Of a stretch of 64,000 nt of DNA, positions 1 to 9,479 are shown piece by piece (within the stretch, counting starts at the first letter, position 1; each line of letters begins with the position of its first letter). A program made the translations under genes and the position numbers. Location of the stretch: the NCBI GenBank assembly GCA_028818695.1, contig JAPPNK010000026.1, forward strand, positions 215,994-279,993, read 5' to 3'. Origin of the DNA: Candidatus Poribacteria bacterium (GTDB lineage: Bacteria; Poribacteria; WGA-4E; GCA-2687025). Below the pieces are notes generated by a model, which worked only from the letters and a program-made list of their open reading frames with translations, was not told the origin of the DNA and ran no database searches.

Positions 1-148
1 TATAAAGACCGGCAAGGTTGTAGAGACGTTCTCGGCGGAGGGGGCGCCGATACGGTCGTTGGCGTTTTCTCCGGACGGCAAAAGCCTCGCCGCCGCCGAT
101 GAAGACTATAGCGGACGCATCTATCTCCTCGCCGTCCAACGTCCTTGA
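1..148 (+). CDS. WD40 repeat protein, C-terminal end only
   Basis: The reading frame enters from the left edge and stops with TGA at 146-148. The last 48 residues comprise the end of one WD40 blade and a final blade (AFSPDGKSL, then GRIYLLA). At DNA level it is almost identical to the end of the next gene (about 1930-2060), including silent positions, and differs only in the last few codons. It is therefore the 3' end of a tandem paralogue of the gene at 221. The rest lies outside the window, so its length and signal peptide cannot be judged. Confidence 0.85.
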   Translation, partial: IKTGKVVETFSAEGAPIRSLAFSPDGKSLAAADEDYSGRIYLLAVQRP

Positions 149-220
149 CAGCTCCCGCCTTCTCCTTTACACTCCTTGCAAAAGAGAAAGCGCGTGTTTC
201 AACCAGAACGCATCCTTAAC

Positions 221-2080
221 ATGACCAAAAAGAGCCGTATCCGTTCCAACGTTCTGCGCCTCGCCCTGTTTTTAGCCGCGCCGCTTGTTTTAGCCAACGC
301 GCCCGCCCTGCCGGACATCACGCTCGCGGGGCATACCTACTACATCACCTCGGTGGCGTATTCTCCGGGCGGCAAGCGGCTTGCCTCCTCCGGCTGGGAC
401 CACACCGCGCGGATTTGGGACGCGCAGACAGGCGGGCTTCTTCACACGCTTCTGGGGCATAACGGCCATGTGTATTTTGTGGCGTATTCTCCGGACGGCA
501 AGCGGATCGCCTCCGTCGGCGCGGATACGACCGTGCGCTTTTGGGACGCCGAGACGGGCGCCCTGCTCCAAACGCTTAACGGACATACGGACAAGGTTCG
601 GTATGCGGTTTATTCGCATGACGGCAAGACGCTCATGAGCGCCGGGAACGACGCGACCGCGCGCCTCTGGAACGCGCAGACAGGCGCGCCGATCCATACG
701 CTTAAAGGGCATAGGAGCTATGTCGTCTCCGGCGCCTTTACGCGCGACGGCAAGCGTATCGCCACCGGCAGCTCCGACCAGACGATACGGCTCTGGAACG
801 CCGAAACAGGCAAGCCGCTCCAAACGATTCAAGGACACACGGGAGAGGTTCGAGCGCTCCAGTACTCCCCCGACGGCAAGACGCTCGTCAGCGGCGCCGA
901 AGACGACACGATACGCTTCTGGGACGCCGAAACGGGCAAGCATCTGAATACCTTTACAGGACACGCGCATTATGTCACCTCAGTCGCCTACTCGCCGGAC
1001 GGCAAGCGGATCGCCTCCGCGAGCGACGACGCGACCTTGCGCCTCTGGGACCTGAAGACAGGGCGCTCGCTCCACATCTTGACCGGACACACATCGTATG
1101 TGGTCTGGCTCGCTTACTCGCCGGACGGCAAACGGATCGCCTCCGCCTGCTGGGACAGAACCATACGCATCTGGGACGCCTCCACAGGAGCGCATCTGCA
1201 AACGCTTCTGGGGCATCAAGCGAAGGAGCTGCGCGCGGTCGCGTTTTCTCCAGACGGCAAAACGATCGCCACAGGCGGAAGCGGTCCGGCGGTTTGCGTT
1301 TGGAACGCCAAGACAGGGGCGTATCTTTGGAAGCTGGACAATCTGCCCAGCGCCCCGCGCGCTGTCGCTTATTCGCCGGACGGCAAAACGCTGGCGGTCG
1401 CAAGCAGTCTGGGCGTCTGGCTTTGGAACGCGCAGACGAAATCGTATCTTCGACCCCTCATGGGGCATCAGAGAGAGGTGACGGATGTTGTCTTTTCGCC
1501 GGACGGCAAACGGATTGCCTCCGTTGGAATGGACGACACGGCGCGCCTCTGGGACGCCAAGACCGGCGGTCTGCTCAACACCCTGCGCGGACATGTCAGC
1601 TTTGTCTATGCGGCAGCCTATTCGCCGGACGGCAAGACGCTCGCCACAGGCGGACTGGACAGGACGGTGCGGATATGGGACGCCCAGACGGGTCAACATT
1701 TAAACACGCTTGGGGATAAAAAAGCGGTCGTTTACGACGTCGCATTTTCTACAGACGGCAAAACGCTCGCCTGGGCGGGCAGCAAAGGGGCTGTTCAACT
1801 CTGGGACGTTCAAACAGGATCGCCGCTAAAGACGCTCAGCGCCGGCGCCGAAAAGATGTACGCCGCAGCTTTTTCGCCGGACAGCAAGCTGCTCGCGTCA
1901 GCGGGAGAAGAGAAGCTCATACGAGTTTGGGATATAGAGACCGGCAAGGTTGTAGAGACATTCTCGGCGGAAGGGGCGCCGATACGGTCGCTGGCGTTTT
2001 CTCCGGACGGCAAAAGCCTCGCCGCCGCCGATGAAGATTATAGCGGACGCATCTATCTCCTCGCCAAGCCGTCGAAATAA
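221..2080 (+). CDS. Secreted WD40 repeat protein with 14 blades
   Basis: A 619-residue protein. I start at ATG 221 because it opens directly into a signal peptide (MTKK..., hydrophobic LRLALFLAAPLVLANA, cleavage probably near residue 27); an in-frame TTG at 176 would add 15 polar residues. The rest is WD40 blades of about 41-42 residues, most with a GH near the start, SPDGK in the middle and a WD or WN dipeptide near the end. I count 14, which fits two seven-bladed propellers. Blades 8, 9, 12 and 13 are degenerate. WD40 propellers are protein-interaction scaffolds and the partner here is unknown. There is no enzyme domain. It sits 72 nt after a near-identical paralogue, so the pair arose by tandem duplication. 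Confidence 0.9.
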   Translation: MTKKSRIRSNVLRLALFLAAPLVLANAPALPDITLAGHTYYITSVAYSPGGKRLASSGWDHTARIWDAQTGGLLHTLLGHNGHVYFVAYSPDGKRIASVGADTTVRFWDAETGALLQTLNGHTDKVRYAVYSHDGKTLMSAGNDATARLWNAQTGAPIHTLKGHRSYVVSGAFTRDGKRIATGSSDQTIRLWNAETGKPLQTIQGHTGEVRALQYSPDGKTLVSGAEDDTIRFWDAETGKHLNTFTGHAHYVTSVAYSPDGKRIASASDDATLRLWDLKTGRSLHILTGHTSYVVWLAYSPDGKRIASACWDRTIRIWDASTGAHLQTLLGHQAKELRAVAFSPDGKTIATGGSGPAVCVWNAKTGAYLWKLDNLPSAPRAVAYSPDGKTLAVASSLGVWLWNAQTKSYLRPLMGHQREVTDVVFSPDGKRIASVGMDDTARLWDAKTGGLLNTLRGHVSFVYAAAYSPDGKTLATGGLDRTVRIWDAQTGQHLNTLGDKKAVVYDVAFSTDGKTLAWAGSKGAVQLWDVQTGSPLKTLSAGAEKMYAAAFSPDSKLLASAGEEKLIRVWDIETGKVVETFSAEGAPIRSLAFSPDGKSLAAADEDYSGRIYLLAKPSK

Positions 2081-2150
2081 ACGTCCGCTGGTCATCGCGG
2101 TTCTTTCGAGATGGTGTCCCAACTTTATGCATGAGATCGGACGCCTCGTC

Positions 2151-2179
2151 TTGACTCTCGACCGAACCGCCGTTAAGAT
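2151..2179 (+). promoter_or_regulatory. Predicted sigma70-type promoter of secDF
   Basis: TTGACT at 2151-2156, a 17-nt spacer, and TAAGAT at 2174-2179. The expected start point is about 40 nt before the secD ATG. A second TTGACA at 2198 has no good -10 partner. Prediction from sequence only. Confidence 0.5.
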
Positions 2180-2227
2180 TGTTTCTTGTTGCGCGTATTG
2201 ACATCAGACAGATAGGGGCGATTTCCG

Positions 2228-4216
2228 ATGCAGCGAATCGGCGCATGGAGGGTAGCAGTCATTCTTTTCACATTCGCGCTTGCCGTGATGTGCATCCTCC
2301 CCAGCTTCTCCTCCTACTACGGAACAATGTTCGGATATCTTGACTCGCCGCTGCAGAAAAAAGACGGCGTCAGCAAGCCGCTCCCGGTCGACGAGGGCAT
2401 CGAATTCACGCTCGAAGCCAGCCCTGGCAAGACGCTCCGAAACCAGTACCGCGACTTCGCCAACACGGTTCGAACGCGGGCCGCCGCCATCGGCCTTGAA
2501 GACGCAGCTGTAAACGGAGCCAAAGCTCCCATCGAAGACGCCGCGCGCGTCCAGAACAAAGCGCTCTTCACCTACACGGACCCGCAAAACCGAACGCCTG
2601 AACAGATCATCGAACAGATGCAGCTGTTCGGCAAGTTGCCGGCGTCGCTCCGCTGGCTATTCCCGACAACGCGCCTCAACCTAGGGCTAGACCTGAAAGG
2701 CGGCGTGTACCTTGTGCTGGAGCTGGACCTGAAAGCCGCGCAGCAGGAAACGCTGGACAATCTTCAAATAAACGTGCGCAGCAACCTGCGCGACAGTTAT
2801 TACGTCAACTGCAAGGAGGTGCGGCGCGACGAAGACGCGCTCATTGTCGTCATTCAACCCAACAAAAGCTGGGGAGCCGCCGCCGATTCCAAAAAACAGG
2901 ATGTCGAGCAGTATCTGAACGAGATCGAAAGCGTTCGGTCGGATCCGCTCAACGGCGGAATGCCGAACGCGGACGGGCTTGTCGAATACAGGCTATCGAT
3001 CGACGAGGAGCAGTTCAGGGAGCGCGAAGACCAAGCGCTGGCGCAGATGCTGGAGGTGCTGCGGAACCGCGTCGACGCCTTCGGAGTGTCGGAGCCGGAG
3101 ATACGCCGACAGCCGAACCGCCCCCGCATCATCGTTCAGCTGCCCGGCGCAAGCGATTCGTCAACAGCGGTGAATGTGGTGCGGACGATGGGCATCCTGC
3201 AGTTTCGTATGGTGAAGGAGCGCGACGACCGCCCGTGGACAGGAGTCGCCTCTCCGCCGGAACCGTCCGAGATACCGGACGACGCGGAGCTGCTGTACGA
3301 CGAAGAGGGCGCTTGGTATGTGGTGGATAAACGAACGGAGGTGGAAGGAAGCCAGCTGGTGCGCGCCGGGACATCGATCAACCAGCTTGCCGAGATTGTT
3401 GTGACGCTGAAATTCAACAGCGGCGGGCGGCGCGCCTTCGCCGACACGACGATAAACCACACGAACGAGCGCCTTGGGATCATACTGGACGGCTCGGTCG
3501 TCTCGGCGCCGAACATCAACGAGCCGATACGCGGCGGAGAAGCGACCATTAGCGGCAACTTTAGCCAGGAGGAGGCGTCCGATCTGGCGCGCATTCTGAG
3601 AGCGGGGGCGTTTCCCGTCGGCGTTGTCATTGCGGAGGAGCGCACCGTCGGACCGAGCCTAGGGAAAGAGGCGATCCTGAAAGGCGCGCGCGCCGGCGCT
3701 CTTGGAATGGCGCTCGTCCTCGTCTTTGTCATTCTTTTCTACAATCTGTGCGGCTTCTTCTCCTGGATCGCGCTGGCGCTGAACGGGCTGTTGATACTCG
3801 CCGCGCTCGCGCTGCTGAACGCGACGCTCACCCTTCCAGGCCTCGCCGGACTGGTGCTGACGATCGGCATGGCGGTCGACGCGAACGTTCTCATCAACGA
3901 GCGCATCAAGGAGGAGATCAAGGCGGGCAAGACGATCATGTCGGCGATCAACGCCGGCTATTCGCGCGTGTTCTGGACGATCTTTGACGCGAACGTGACA
4001 ACCTTTTTGACCGCTCTTGTGCTGTATATGTTCGGATCGGGCGCGGTGAAGGGGTTCGGCGTCACGCTCATGATCGGCATTGTCTGCACCATGTTCACCG
4101 CGCTGTTTGTCACCCGCGCATTCTACCGCATTTATGAGACGCGGCAGCGGACCTCGCTTCCGATTTTCCCGCTGTTCATCGCGCGCAATCCTGCTGAAAG
4201 GGAAGCCGTTGGATAA
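2228..4216 (+). CDS. secD: Protein translocase subunit SecD
   Basis: A 662-residue RND-family membrane protein that, with SecF, uses the proton gradient to help SecYEG release exported proteins at the periplasmic side. One N-terminal membrane segment (about 7-27) is followed by a long periplasmic region with the family signature GLDLKGGVYLVLELDL (about 155-170). A cluster of five membrane segments lies from about 480. The TM4 signature GMAVDANVLINERIKEE is near 545-561. ATG 2228 is preceded by AGGGG. The insert between about 20 and 150 is longer than in compact SecD proteins. secF follows with an 8-nt overlap, so the two are one transcription unit. Confidence 0.97.
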   Translation: MQRIGAWRVAVILFTFALAVMCILPSFSSYYGTMFGYLDSPLQKKDGVSKPLPVDEGIEFTLEASPGKTLRNQYRDFANTVRTRAAAIGLEDAAVNGAKAPIEDAARVQNKALFTYTDPQNRTPEQIIEQMQLFGKLPASLRWLFPTTRLNLGLDLKGGVYLVLELDLKAAQQETLDNLQINVRSNLRDSYYVNCKEVRRDEDALIVVIQPNKSWGAAADSKKQDVEQYLNEIESVRSDPLNGGMPNADGLVEYRLSIDEEQFREREDQALAQMLEVLRNRVDAFGVSEPEIRRQPNRPRIIVQLPGASDSSTAVNVVRTMGILQFRMVKERDDRPWTGVASPPEPSEIPDDAELLYDEEGAWYVVDKRTEVEGSQLVRAGTSINQLAEIVVTLKFNSGGRRAFADTTINHTNERLGIILDGSVVSAPNINEPIRGGEATISGNFSQEEASDLARILRAGAFPVGVVIAEERTVGPSLGKEAILKGARAGALGMALVLVFVILFYNLCGFFSWIALALNGLLILAALALLNATLTLPGLAGLVLTIGMAVDANVLINERIKEEIKAGKTIMSAINAGYSRVFWTIFDANVTTFLTALVLYMFGSGAVKGFGVTLMIGIVCTMFTALFVTRAFYRIYETRQRTSLPIFPLFIARNPAEREAVG

Positions 4217-5096
4217 CACGATCAACTTTTTAGGGGCGCGCCGCGTCTGCTTTTCGGTCTCCGTCGCGCTCATCGCCGTCGGGCTGGGAGTTTTGCTTCT
4301 CAAGGGCGGACCGAGCCTCGGCATCGACTTTCGGGGCGGGGTGCATATCGTCGCGACGCTAACAGAGCCCGCCGACCCCGATCAGGTCGCGGACGCCGTC
4401 GAAGCGGCAGGCATCGACCGTCCAAAAGTGGTCGCCGCCGCCGACAATGTCCTCCTGATCGACGCCTCCGCCGATAAACCGGGCGTCGGACAACAGATTG
4501 TCGAGGCGGTCGGCAAAGCTTTTCCGCTTAAAACGGGCGGCGTCGAAATCAACGAGGTCGGAGCCAATGTTGGACAAGACCTGCAGATCGCCGGCATTCT
4601 CATGATTGTCGTTTCGCTGGGCTTGCTGCTCATCTATATCTCGCTGCGGTTTGAGTGGCGGTTTGCCGTCGCCGCCATCGCCGCTATCGTCCATGACGTT
4701 CTGATTGTGCTATGCGTCTTTACGGCGCTGAATCTAGAGATCAACCTGCCGACGCTCGCCGCGTTCTTGACGGTGGTCGGTTACTCCATCAACGACACGA
4801 TCGTCGTCTTCGACAGGATACGCGAAAACAGGCGGCTCATGCGCGGCGTCCGCTACCTTGACCTCATCAACGCGAGCGTGACGCAGACCCTGTCGCGGAC
4901 GCTTCTCACTTCGCTGACAACCTTTTTTGTGGTGGCGCTCATTTTTTGGCAGTCGGTGGCGGGGGAGCTGCGGACGTTTTCGCTGGCGCTTGTGTTCGGG
5001 ATCGTCGTCGGAACCTACTCGTCGATCTACATCGCCAGCCCGATTGTGTTGGCGCTTCGTCCGAAGGCGCGGTACGCGGCGGCAAAGCCGTCCTGA
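4209..5096 (+). CDS. secF: Protein translocase subunit SecF
   Basis: A 295-residue partner of SecD with the usual six membrane segments. The N-terminal NFLGARR, the GIDFRGGVHIV motif (about 37-47) and the TM4 motif NDTIVVFDRIREN (about 195-207) are diagnostic. I choose TTG 4209 as start: it overlaps the secD stop, is preceded by GAAAGGGA at the right distance, and gives the family length. An upstream in-frame start would add a proline/arginine-rich stretch that reads out of frame through secD. Translational coupling to secD is likely. Confidence 0.95.
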   Translation: MDNTINFLGARRVCFSVSVALIAVGLGVLLLKGGPSLGIDFRGGVHIVATLTEPADPDQVADAVEAAGIDRPKVVAAADNVLLIDASADKPGVGQQIVEAVGKAFPLKTGGVEINEVGANVGQDLQIAGILMIVVSLGLLLIYISLRFEWRFAVAAIAAIVHDVLIVLCVFTALNLEINLPTLAAFLTVVGYSINDTIVVFDRIRENRRLMRGVRYLDLINASVTQTLSRTLLTSLTTFFVVALIFWQSVAGELRTFSLALVFGIVVGTYSSIYIASPIVLALRPKARYAAAKPS

Positions 5097-5171
5097 TATT
5101 AAGGGATAACCGGCGGCGCATCTGGATTTCCGATTTCGCAGACATGAAAGACAAGGATGGAGAAATAAAGT

Positions 5172-5678
5172 ATGAAATTGAAATCAATCGTTTGCGGCAT
5201 GATCGCTTGCAGCGTTATCGCTTGCGGTGGAGGCGAGACTGAGCGCGACTCCAAAACACAACCAACCATAGAGCATGACCTCAAAGCGCGAGCAGTCAAT
5301 GCGCCGAGTTATGTCCTCACAGGGACAAGAGATGTTTCCTTCCCTGGCGCAGTGCGTAAAGTATTTCAAGTACGAGTTGACCGTCAAAATACCGCTGACG
5401 TGCAATTCTCAAAAGACGACGCCATAAAAGTGGCAGCCGGCGTCATTGCAAAGAATTGCTTTCCTCCCAATCCTCGTGTCAATGCTGCTGCTGTGCACAT
5501 CCAGTTTCATGGCAGGCGCGCTGATTCCGTCGCTGACTATACCGTGAATTGGGCGCCTAACGGCGAATGGGGTAATGCTAACACAGTGAGAGCGGGCGAC
5601 TACGACACCTTCAAACTGCTTATAGATTTTGAAGGCGTCGAAATAAACGACCAGGTAGAAAAAGCATTTCCAAGGTAA
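5172..5678 (+). CDS. Putative lipoprotein, family not recognised
   Basis: A 168-residue protein. It begins with a lysine-containing signal peptide and a lipobox-like SVIACGGG, so Cys18 would be the lipidated residue. The mature part is mixed alpha/beta with no catalytic motif that I recognise; the segments AAAVHIQFHGR and DYDTFKLLIDF look like strands of a compact periplasmic domain. A purine-rich GGAGAAATAAAGT precedes the ATG. The gene is more AT-rich than its neighbours and uses codons such as AAA, CAA and TCA more freely. It stands alone between secF and the next operon, so it may be a recent acquisition. Confidence 0.6.
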   Translation: MKLKSIVCGMIACSVIACGGGETERDSKTQPTIEHDLKARAVNAPSYVLTGTRDVSFPGAVRKVFQVRVDRQNTADVQFSKDDAIKVAAGVIAKNCFPPNPRVNAAAVHIQFHGRRADSVADYTVNWAPNGEWGNANTVRAGDYDTFKLLIDFEGVEINDQVEKAFPR

Positions 5679-5848
5679 GCCTGGAGTGCTTGGCCGAGAT
5701 TTGACGGTTGATGATCAAATACCCGTCAAATACGCAAGCCTAGACTATTAGAGGTTTGTCGAGTTTCGGAGTCCCGCAGCAGCTCACAGAACATGATCGC
5801 TGTCTTCAATCTCCGACCTCACTGATTGGGAACGCAGACGTAGTTTGC

Positions 5849-5939
5849 AAGACTCTGGATTCCCGCTTGCGCGGGAATGACGACAGGCGGCGCGGACGTT
5901 TTAAGATCAAAAATGAAAACCTCCGTATAAGCGAACTGC
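5849..5939. repeat. MITE-like repeat, partial (half-element with palindrome)
   Basis: Contains the palindrome ATTCCCGC-N4-GCGGGAAT (5859-5878). The right flank, to 5939, is the reverse complement of the left half of the repeat at 19754-19908 (shared words CGCGGACGTTTTA, ATGAAAACCTCCGTATAAGCG). The left end is not clear; it may be truncated near 5835-5849. It lies in the leader of the 5963 gene. The remainder of 5679-5848 holds nothing I can identify. Confidence 0.65.
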
Positions 5940-5962
5940 TATTTTTAGAAGAGGAGCGGAAC

Positions 5963-6874
5963 GTGGCGACGAAAGAGAAACCGAAGGTCGGATTTATCGG
6001 GCTGGGGATCATGGGCGCGCCCATGTCGATGAACCTGCTGAACGCGGGATTTGAGCTAGTCGTATGGAACCGCACCGCCTCCAAAATGGAGCCGCTTCTT
6101 GAGGCGGGAGCTGAAGCGGCAGGGTCTCCCGCCGACGCGGCAGCCCGCAGCGAGGTTGTCGTCTCCATCGTCGGCGACTCGCCCGACGTCGAACAGGTCG
6201 CGCTGGGCGAAAACGGCGTCGTTGACGGCATACAGGCGGGCGGCGTCTATGTGGATATGTCGACCATCTCGCCCGCTGTGACGCGCCGGGTCGCCGAGCG
6301 TCTGTCGGCGAAGGGGGCGCTCATGCTGGACGCGCCCGTCAGCGGCGGGGACATCGGCGCGCAGGCGGGGACGCTCTCCATTATGGTCGGCGGACCGTCC
6401 GAGGCGTTTCAAAAATGCCTCCCGCTTTTTGAAGCGATGGGCAAGAACATCGTCCACGCCGGCGAGGAGAACGGACTTGGTCAATATGTCAAGCTCTGCA
6501 ACCAGACCGCGTGCGTTTTGAACCTGCTTGCGATGTGCGAGTCGATTTCGCTCGGAGCAAAGGCGGGGCTTGACCTTGAAAAAATGCTTGCGGCGATCAC
6601 AAAAGGCGCCGCCGGATCATGGATGCTGACGAACGTCGCGCCGAAGGTTCTGGACGGCGATTGGGAGCCTGGCTTTATGATCGATCTTCAGCAAAAAGAC
6701 CTGCGCCTTGTTCTAGAAGCGGCGGCGGAGCTGAATCTGCCGCTGCCGGGTACGGCGCTGGTGAACCAGCTGTTTCGGTCGGTTCAAGCGGCGGACATGG
6801 GCAAAAAAGGAACGCAGGCGCTGATACACGCGCTGGAACGGCTCGGACATTTCAAGGCGGCGCGGGAAGAATGA
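5963..6874 (+). CDS. NAD(P)-dependent beta-hydroxyacid dehydrogenase
   Basis: A 303-residue member of the 3-hydroxyisobutyrate dehydrogenase / tartronate semialdehyde reductase family. GTG 5963 is chosen because GAGGAGCGGA stands just upstream and the product then begins right before the Rossmann motif GLGIMGAPM (13-21). The substrate motif [16 protein letters not shown] and the catalytic lysine segment [11 protein letters not shown] are present. The family reduces or oxidises short 3-hydroxy acids; the exact substrate cannot be read from the sequence. Its stop overlaps the mnmG ATG (ATGA), so the two are translationally coupled although functionally unrelated. Confidence 0.9.
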   Translation: MATKEKPKVGFIGLGIMGAPMSMNLLNAGFELVVWNRTASKMEPLLEAGAEAAGSPADAAARSEVVVSIVGDSPDVEQVALGENGVVDGIQAGGVYVDMSTISPAVTRRVAERLSAKGALMLDAPVSGGDIGAQAGTLSIMVGGPSEAFQKCLPLFEAMGKNIVHAGEENGLGQYVKLCNQTACVLNLLAMCESISLGAKAGLDLEKMLAAITKGAAGSWMLTNVAPKVLDGDWEPGFMIDLQQKDLRLVLEAAAELNLPLPGTALVNQLFRSVQAADMGKKGTQALIHALERLGHFKAAREE

Positions 6875-8751
6875 ACCGATACGGGAAGACGTACGATGTG
6901 ATTGTGGTCGGCGGGGGGCATGCCGGCATTGAGGCGTCGCTTGCGGCGGCGCGCATGGGGGCGCAAACGCTTCTTTTGACGATGAATCTGGACACCATCG
7001 GGCAGATGTCGTGCAACCCTGCCATCGGCGGCCTCGCCAAGGGGCATATGGTGAAGGAGATCGACGCGCTCGGCGGAGAGATGGCGCGCGCCATTGACGA
7101 CACGGGCATTCAGTTTCGGCAGCTGAACACGCGCAAGGGTCCCGCTGTCCGCGCTTCCCGCGCCCAAGCCGACAAAAAAGAGTACCAGGTTCGCATGAAA
7201 GAGACGGTCGAATCGCAGGAGAACCTGGACGTCAAGATGGCGATGGCGGACGACTTTGTCGTGGAAGGAGAAGGCAGGCCGCGCGTTCAGGGCGTCTTAA
7301 CGAAAACGGGCATGTTCTACCCAGGGCGAACCGTCGTCATGACGACCGGCACGTTTTTGCGCGGGCTGATCCATATCGGAACCTTCCAGCATAAAAGCGG
7401 GCGCGCGGGGGAGCCTTCCGCCGAAACGATGTCCGCCGGGCTGGGTCGGCTTCAGTTTCGGCTCGGCCGGCTAAAGACAGGCACGCCGCCCCGCGTCCAG
7501 GCGCGAACGATCGATTTTAGCCAACTGGAAACGCAGCCGGGCGACGACCCGCCAAAGCCGTTCTCCTTCGCTAACGACGCGGTTAAGCAGGAGCAGATGG
7601 ACTGTTACCTCGCCCGCACAACGCCGACAACGCATCGGATCATCTCCGACAACCTTCATCTGTCCGCCATGTATTCGGGGCAGATTGAGGCGAAAGGACC
7701 GCGCTACTGCCCGTCCATTGAGGACAAGATCGTCAAGTTTCCCGACAAGAGCGAGCATCTTATTTTTGTGGAGCCTGAAGGTCGGCGGACGCGCGAGGTG
7801 TACCTGAACGGCGTCTCCATGAGCCTGCCGGAGCCTGTTCAGATCGACATTGTGCGCTCCATACCGGGCTTTGAACAGGCGGAGCTGATGCGCCCCGCTT
7901 ACGCCGTCGAATACGACTACTGCGATCCGACGCAGCTGCTGCCGAGCCTTGAGACGAAGCCGGCGGCGGGGCTGTATTTTGCGGGGCAGATCAACGGAAC
8001 GACAGGATATGAAGAGGCGGCGGGGCAGGGCATTATGGCGGGGATCAACGCCGCCCTTGCCGCGCGTGGAGAGGAGCCGCTCGTATTGGACAGGTCAGAG
8101 GCGTATATCGGCGTTCTCATCGACGACCTTGTGACGAAAGGGACGCAGGAGCCGTATCGGATGTTCACATCGCGCGCGGAATACCGCCTGCTGCTTCGGG
8201 AGGAGAACGCGGATCTGCGCTTGACGGAGAAGGGGCGGCGCGTCGGGCTGGCGTCGGACGGGGCGTATGAGCGATACTGTTTGAAGCGGAGGCAGATTGA
8301 AGAGGAGCTGGATCGGCTGAAAGGAGCGCGCGTGGACCCGACTGTCGAGACGCAGCGCGTCTTGCGCCGGCATGGCTCCGCCGAGCTGAAAAAGCCGACG
8401 CGCGCTTCGGAGCTGATTCGCCGCCCGGAGCTGTCGTATGAGGCGGTTTGCGCGTTGAGTCCTCCGCCTGAGCCGCTGATGCGGTCCGCCGCGCAGGAGG
8501 TTGAGCAGACGCTCAAATACGAGGGCTATATCGCTCGGCAGAACGCGCATATTGAGCAGTTTAAGCGGCTTGAGGCGTGGAAAATACCGGCTGGGTTCGA
8601 TTATGAGCAGGCGGTCGGGTTGAAGCGGGAGTGCCGCGAAAAGTTGGCGGCGATACAGCCGGCGTCGCTCGGTCAGGCGTCGCGCATCTCCGGCGTTTCG
8701 CCTGCCGACATCTCGGTACTGATGGTAATTCTGCGCGGTATGGGCGGGTAA
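6871..8751 (+). CDS. mnmG: tRNA uridine 5-carboxymethylaminomethyl modification enzyme MnmG
   Basis: A 626-residue FAD protein. With MnmE it modifies U34 of tRNAs reading two-fold degenerate codons. The dinucleotide motif [10 protein letters not shown] (14-23) and the segment [24 protein letters not shown] are characteristic. [13 protein letters not shown] and the C-terminal region with [20 protein letters not shown] also match the family. The length is standard. Its ATG overlaps the preceding stop. No mnmE lies in the window. Confidence 0.97.
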   Translation: MNRYGKTYDVIVVGGGHAGIEASLAAARMGAQTLLLTMNLDTIGQMSCNPAIGGLAKGHMVKEIDALGGEMARAIDDTGIQFRQLNTRKGPAVRASRAQADKKEYQVRMKETVESQENLDVKMAMADDFVVEGEGRPRVQGVLTKTGMFYPGRTVVMTTGTFLRGLIHIGTFQHKSGRAGEPSAETMSAGLGRLQFRLGRLKTGTPPRVQARTIDFSQLETQPGDDPPKPFSFANDAVKQEQMDCYLARTTPTTHRIISDNLHLSAMYSGQIEAKGPRYCPSIEDKIVKFPDKSEHLIFVEPEGRRTREVYLNGVSMSLPEPVQIDIVRSIPGFEQAELMRPAYAVEYDYCDPTQLLPSLETKPAAGLYFAGQINGTTGYEEAAGQGIMAGINAALAARGEEPLVLDRSEAYIGVLIDDLVTKGTQEPYRMFTSRAEYRLLLREENADLRLTEKGRRVGLASDGAYERYCLKRRQIEEELDRLKGARVDPTVETQRVLRRHGSAELKKPTRASELIRRPELSYEAVCALSPPPEPLMRSAAQEVEQTLKYEGYIARQNAHIEQFKRLEAWKIPAGFDYEQAVGLKRECREKLAAIQPASLGQASRISGVSPADISVLMVILRGMGG

Positions 8752-8798
8752 CGTTGAACGGGGCGTTGGCGCTATATTAAAGCGCGGAGGCGGACGGC

Positions 8799-9479
8799 AT
8801 GAAGAAATCGCTCGCGTTGACTCTGGCGGCGGCGGTCTTGGCGGCTCTGGCGGCTTATGCCGCGTTTCGCGCCGCTACAACGTCTGTTGAGGAAACGATT
8901 GAGCCGTTGGCAATTGGGTCGGAAGTGGAGGATTTCACGCTCATTGATGCGCGCGAAAGGCAGACCGCCTCCCTGGGCGACTATGAAGAGGCGGCGGCGT
9001 TTGCGCTGATCTTTATCGGCGTTGAGTGCGAGGCGTCGAACGCCTACATAAGCCGTCTTTCGGAACTTCATGAGGCGTATAAACAGAAGGGGGTACAGTT
9101 CCTCGCCGTCAACTCGAACGAAGAGGAGATGTTCAGCGCTGTCGAGGCGCATGCGGAGGCGCAGCAGCTGCCGTTTCCCGTTTTAAAAGACACAAACAAC
9201 GCGCTGGCTGATCAGCTGAAGGCGGTTGCGGCGCCTGAAGCGTTTTTGATAGAGCCTGTCCGGCATGAAACGGAGACAGGGGGAAAGACGGTCTATATTC
9301 TGCGTTACAGCGGAGCGGTGGACGATTCAGAAGATTCGAAGGAAGCGAAGAACCATTTTTTAAAAGAGGCGATCGACGCGCTGCTGTCAGCCGATTCGAT
9401 TGTCCAGAAGCGCGTCAAGCCGAAGGGCTGCCCCATAGACCGCGTCGAAAAAGACGCACAACCGAAAGCGACGCCATGA
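8799..9479 (+). CDS. Membrane-anchored redoxin-like (thioredoxin-fold) protein
   Basis: A 226-residue protein with an N-terminal hydrophobic segment (about 4-25), then an AhpC/TSA-like thioredoxin fold. GSEVEDFTLIDARERQTASLGDY is the entry strand region, and IFIGVECEASNAYISRLSELHEAY carries the single peroxidatic-position cysteine, Cys77. The usual partner cysteine three residues on is Ser, so this is a one-Cys site. A second cysteine lies near the C-terminus (KGCPI, about 213). Related proteins occur in planctomycete-type genomes; the substrate is unknown. GGAGGCGG precedes the ATG. The stop overlaps the ispH start by 4 nt. Confidence 0.75.
   Translation: MKKSLALTLAAAVLAALAAYAAFRAATTSVEETIEPLAIGSEVEDFTLIDARERQTASLGDYEEAAAFALIFIGVECEASNAYISRLSELHEAYKQKGVQFLAVNSNEEEMFSAVEAHAEAQQLPFPVLKDTNNALADQLKAVAAPEAFLIEPVRHETETGGKTVYILRYSGAVDDSEDSKEAKNHFLKEAIDALLSADSIVQKRVKPKGCPIDRVEKDAQPKATP

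Noticed and set aside
290..1719. Several long open frames antisense to and overlapping the WD40 gene
   Set aside because: They are shadows produced by the periodic GC-rich repeat; they lack ribosome sites and family matches, and the sense frame has a signal peptide and clean WD40 blades.
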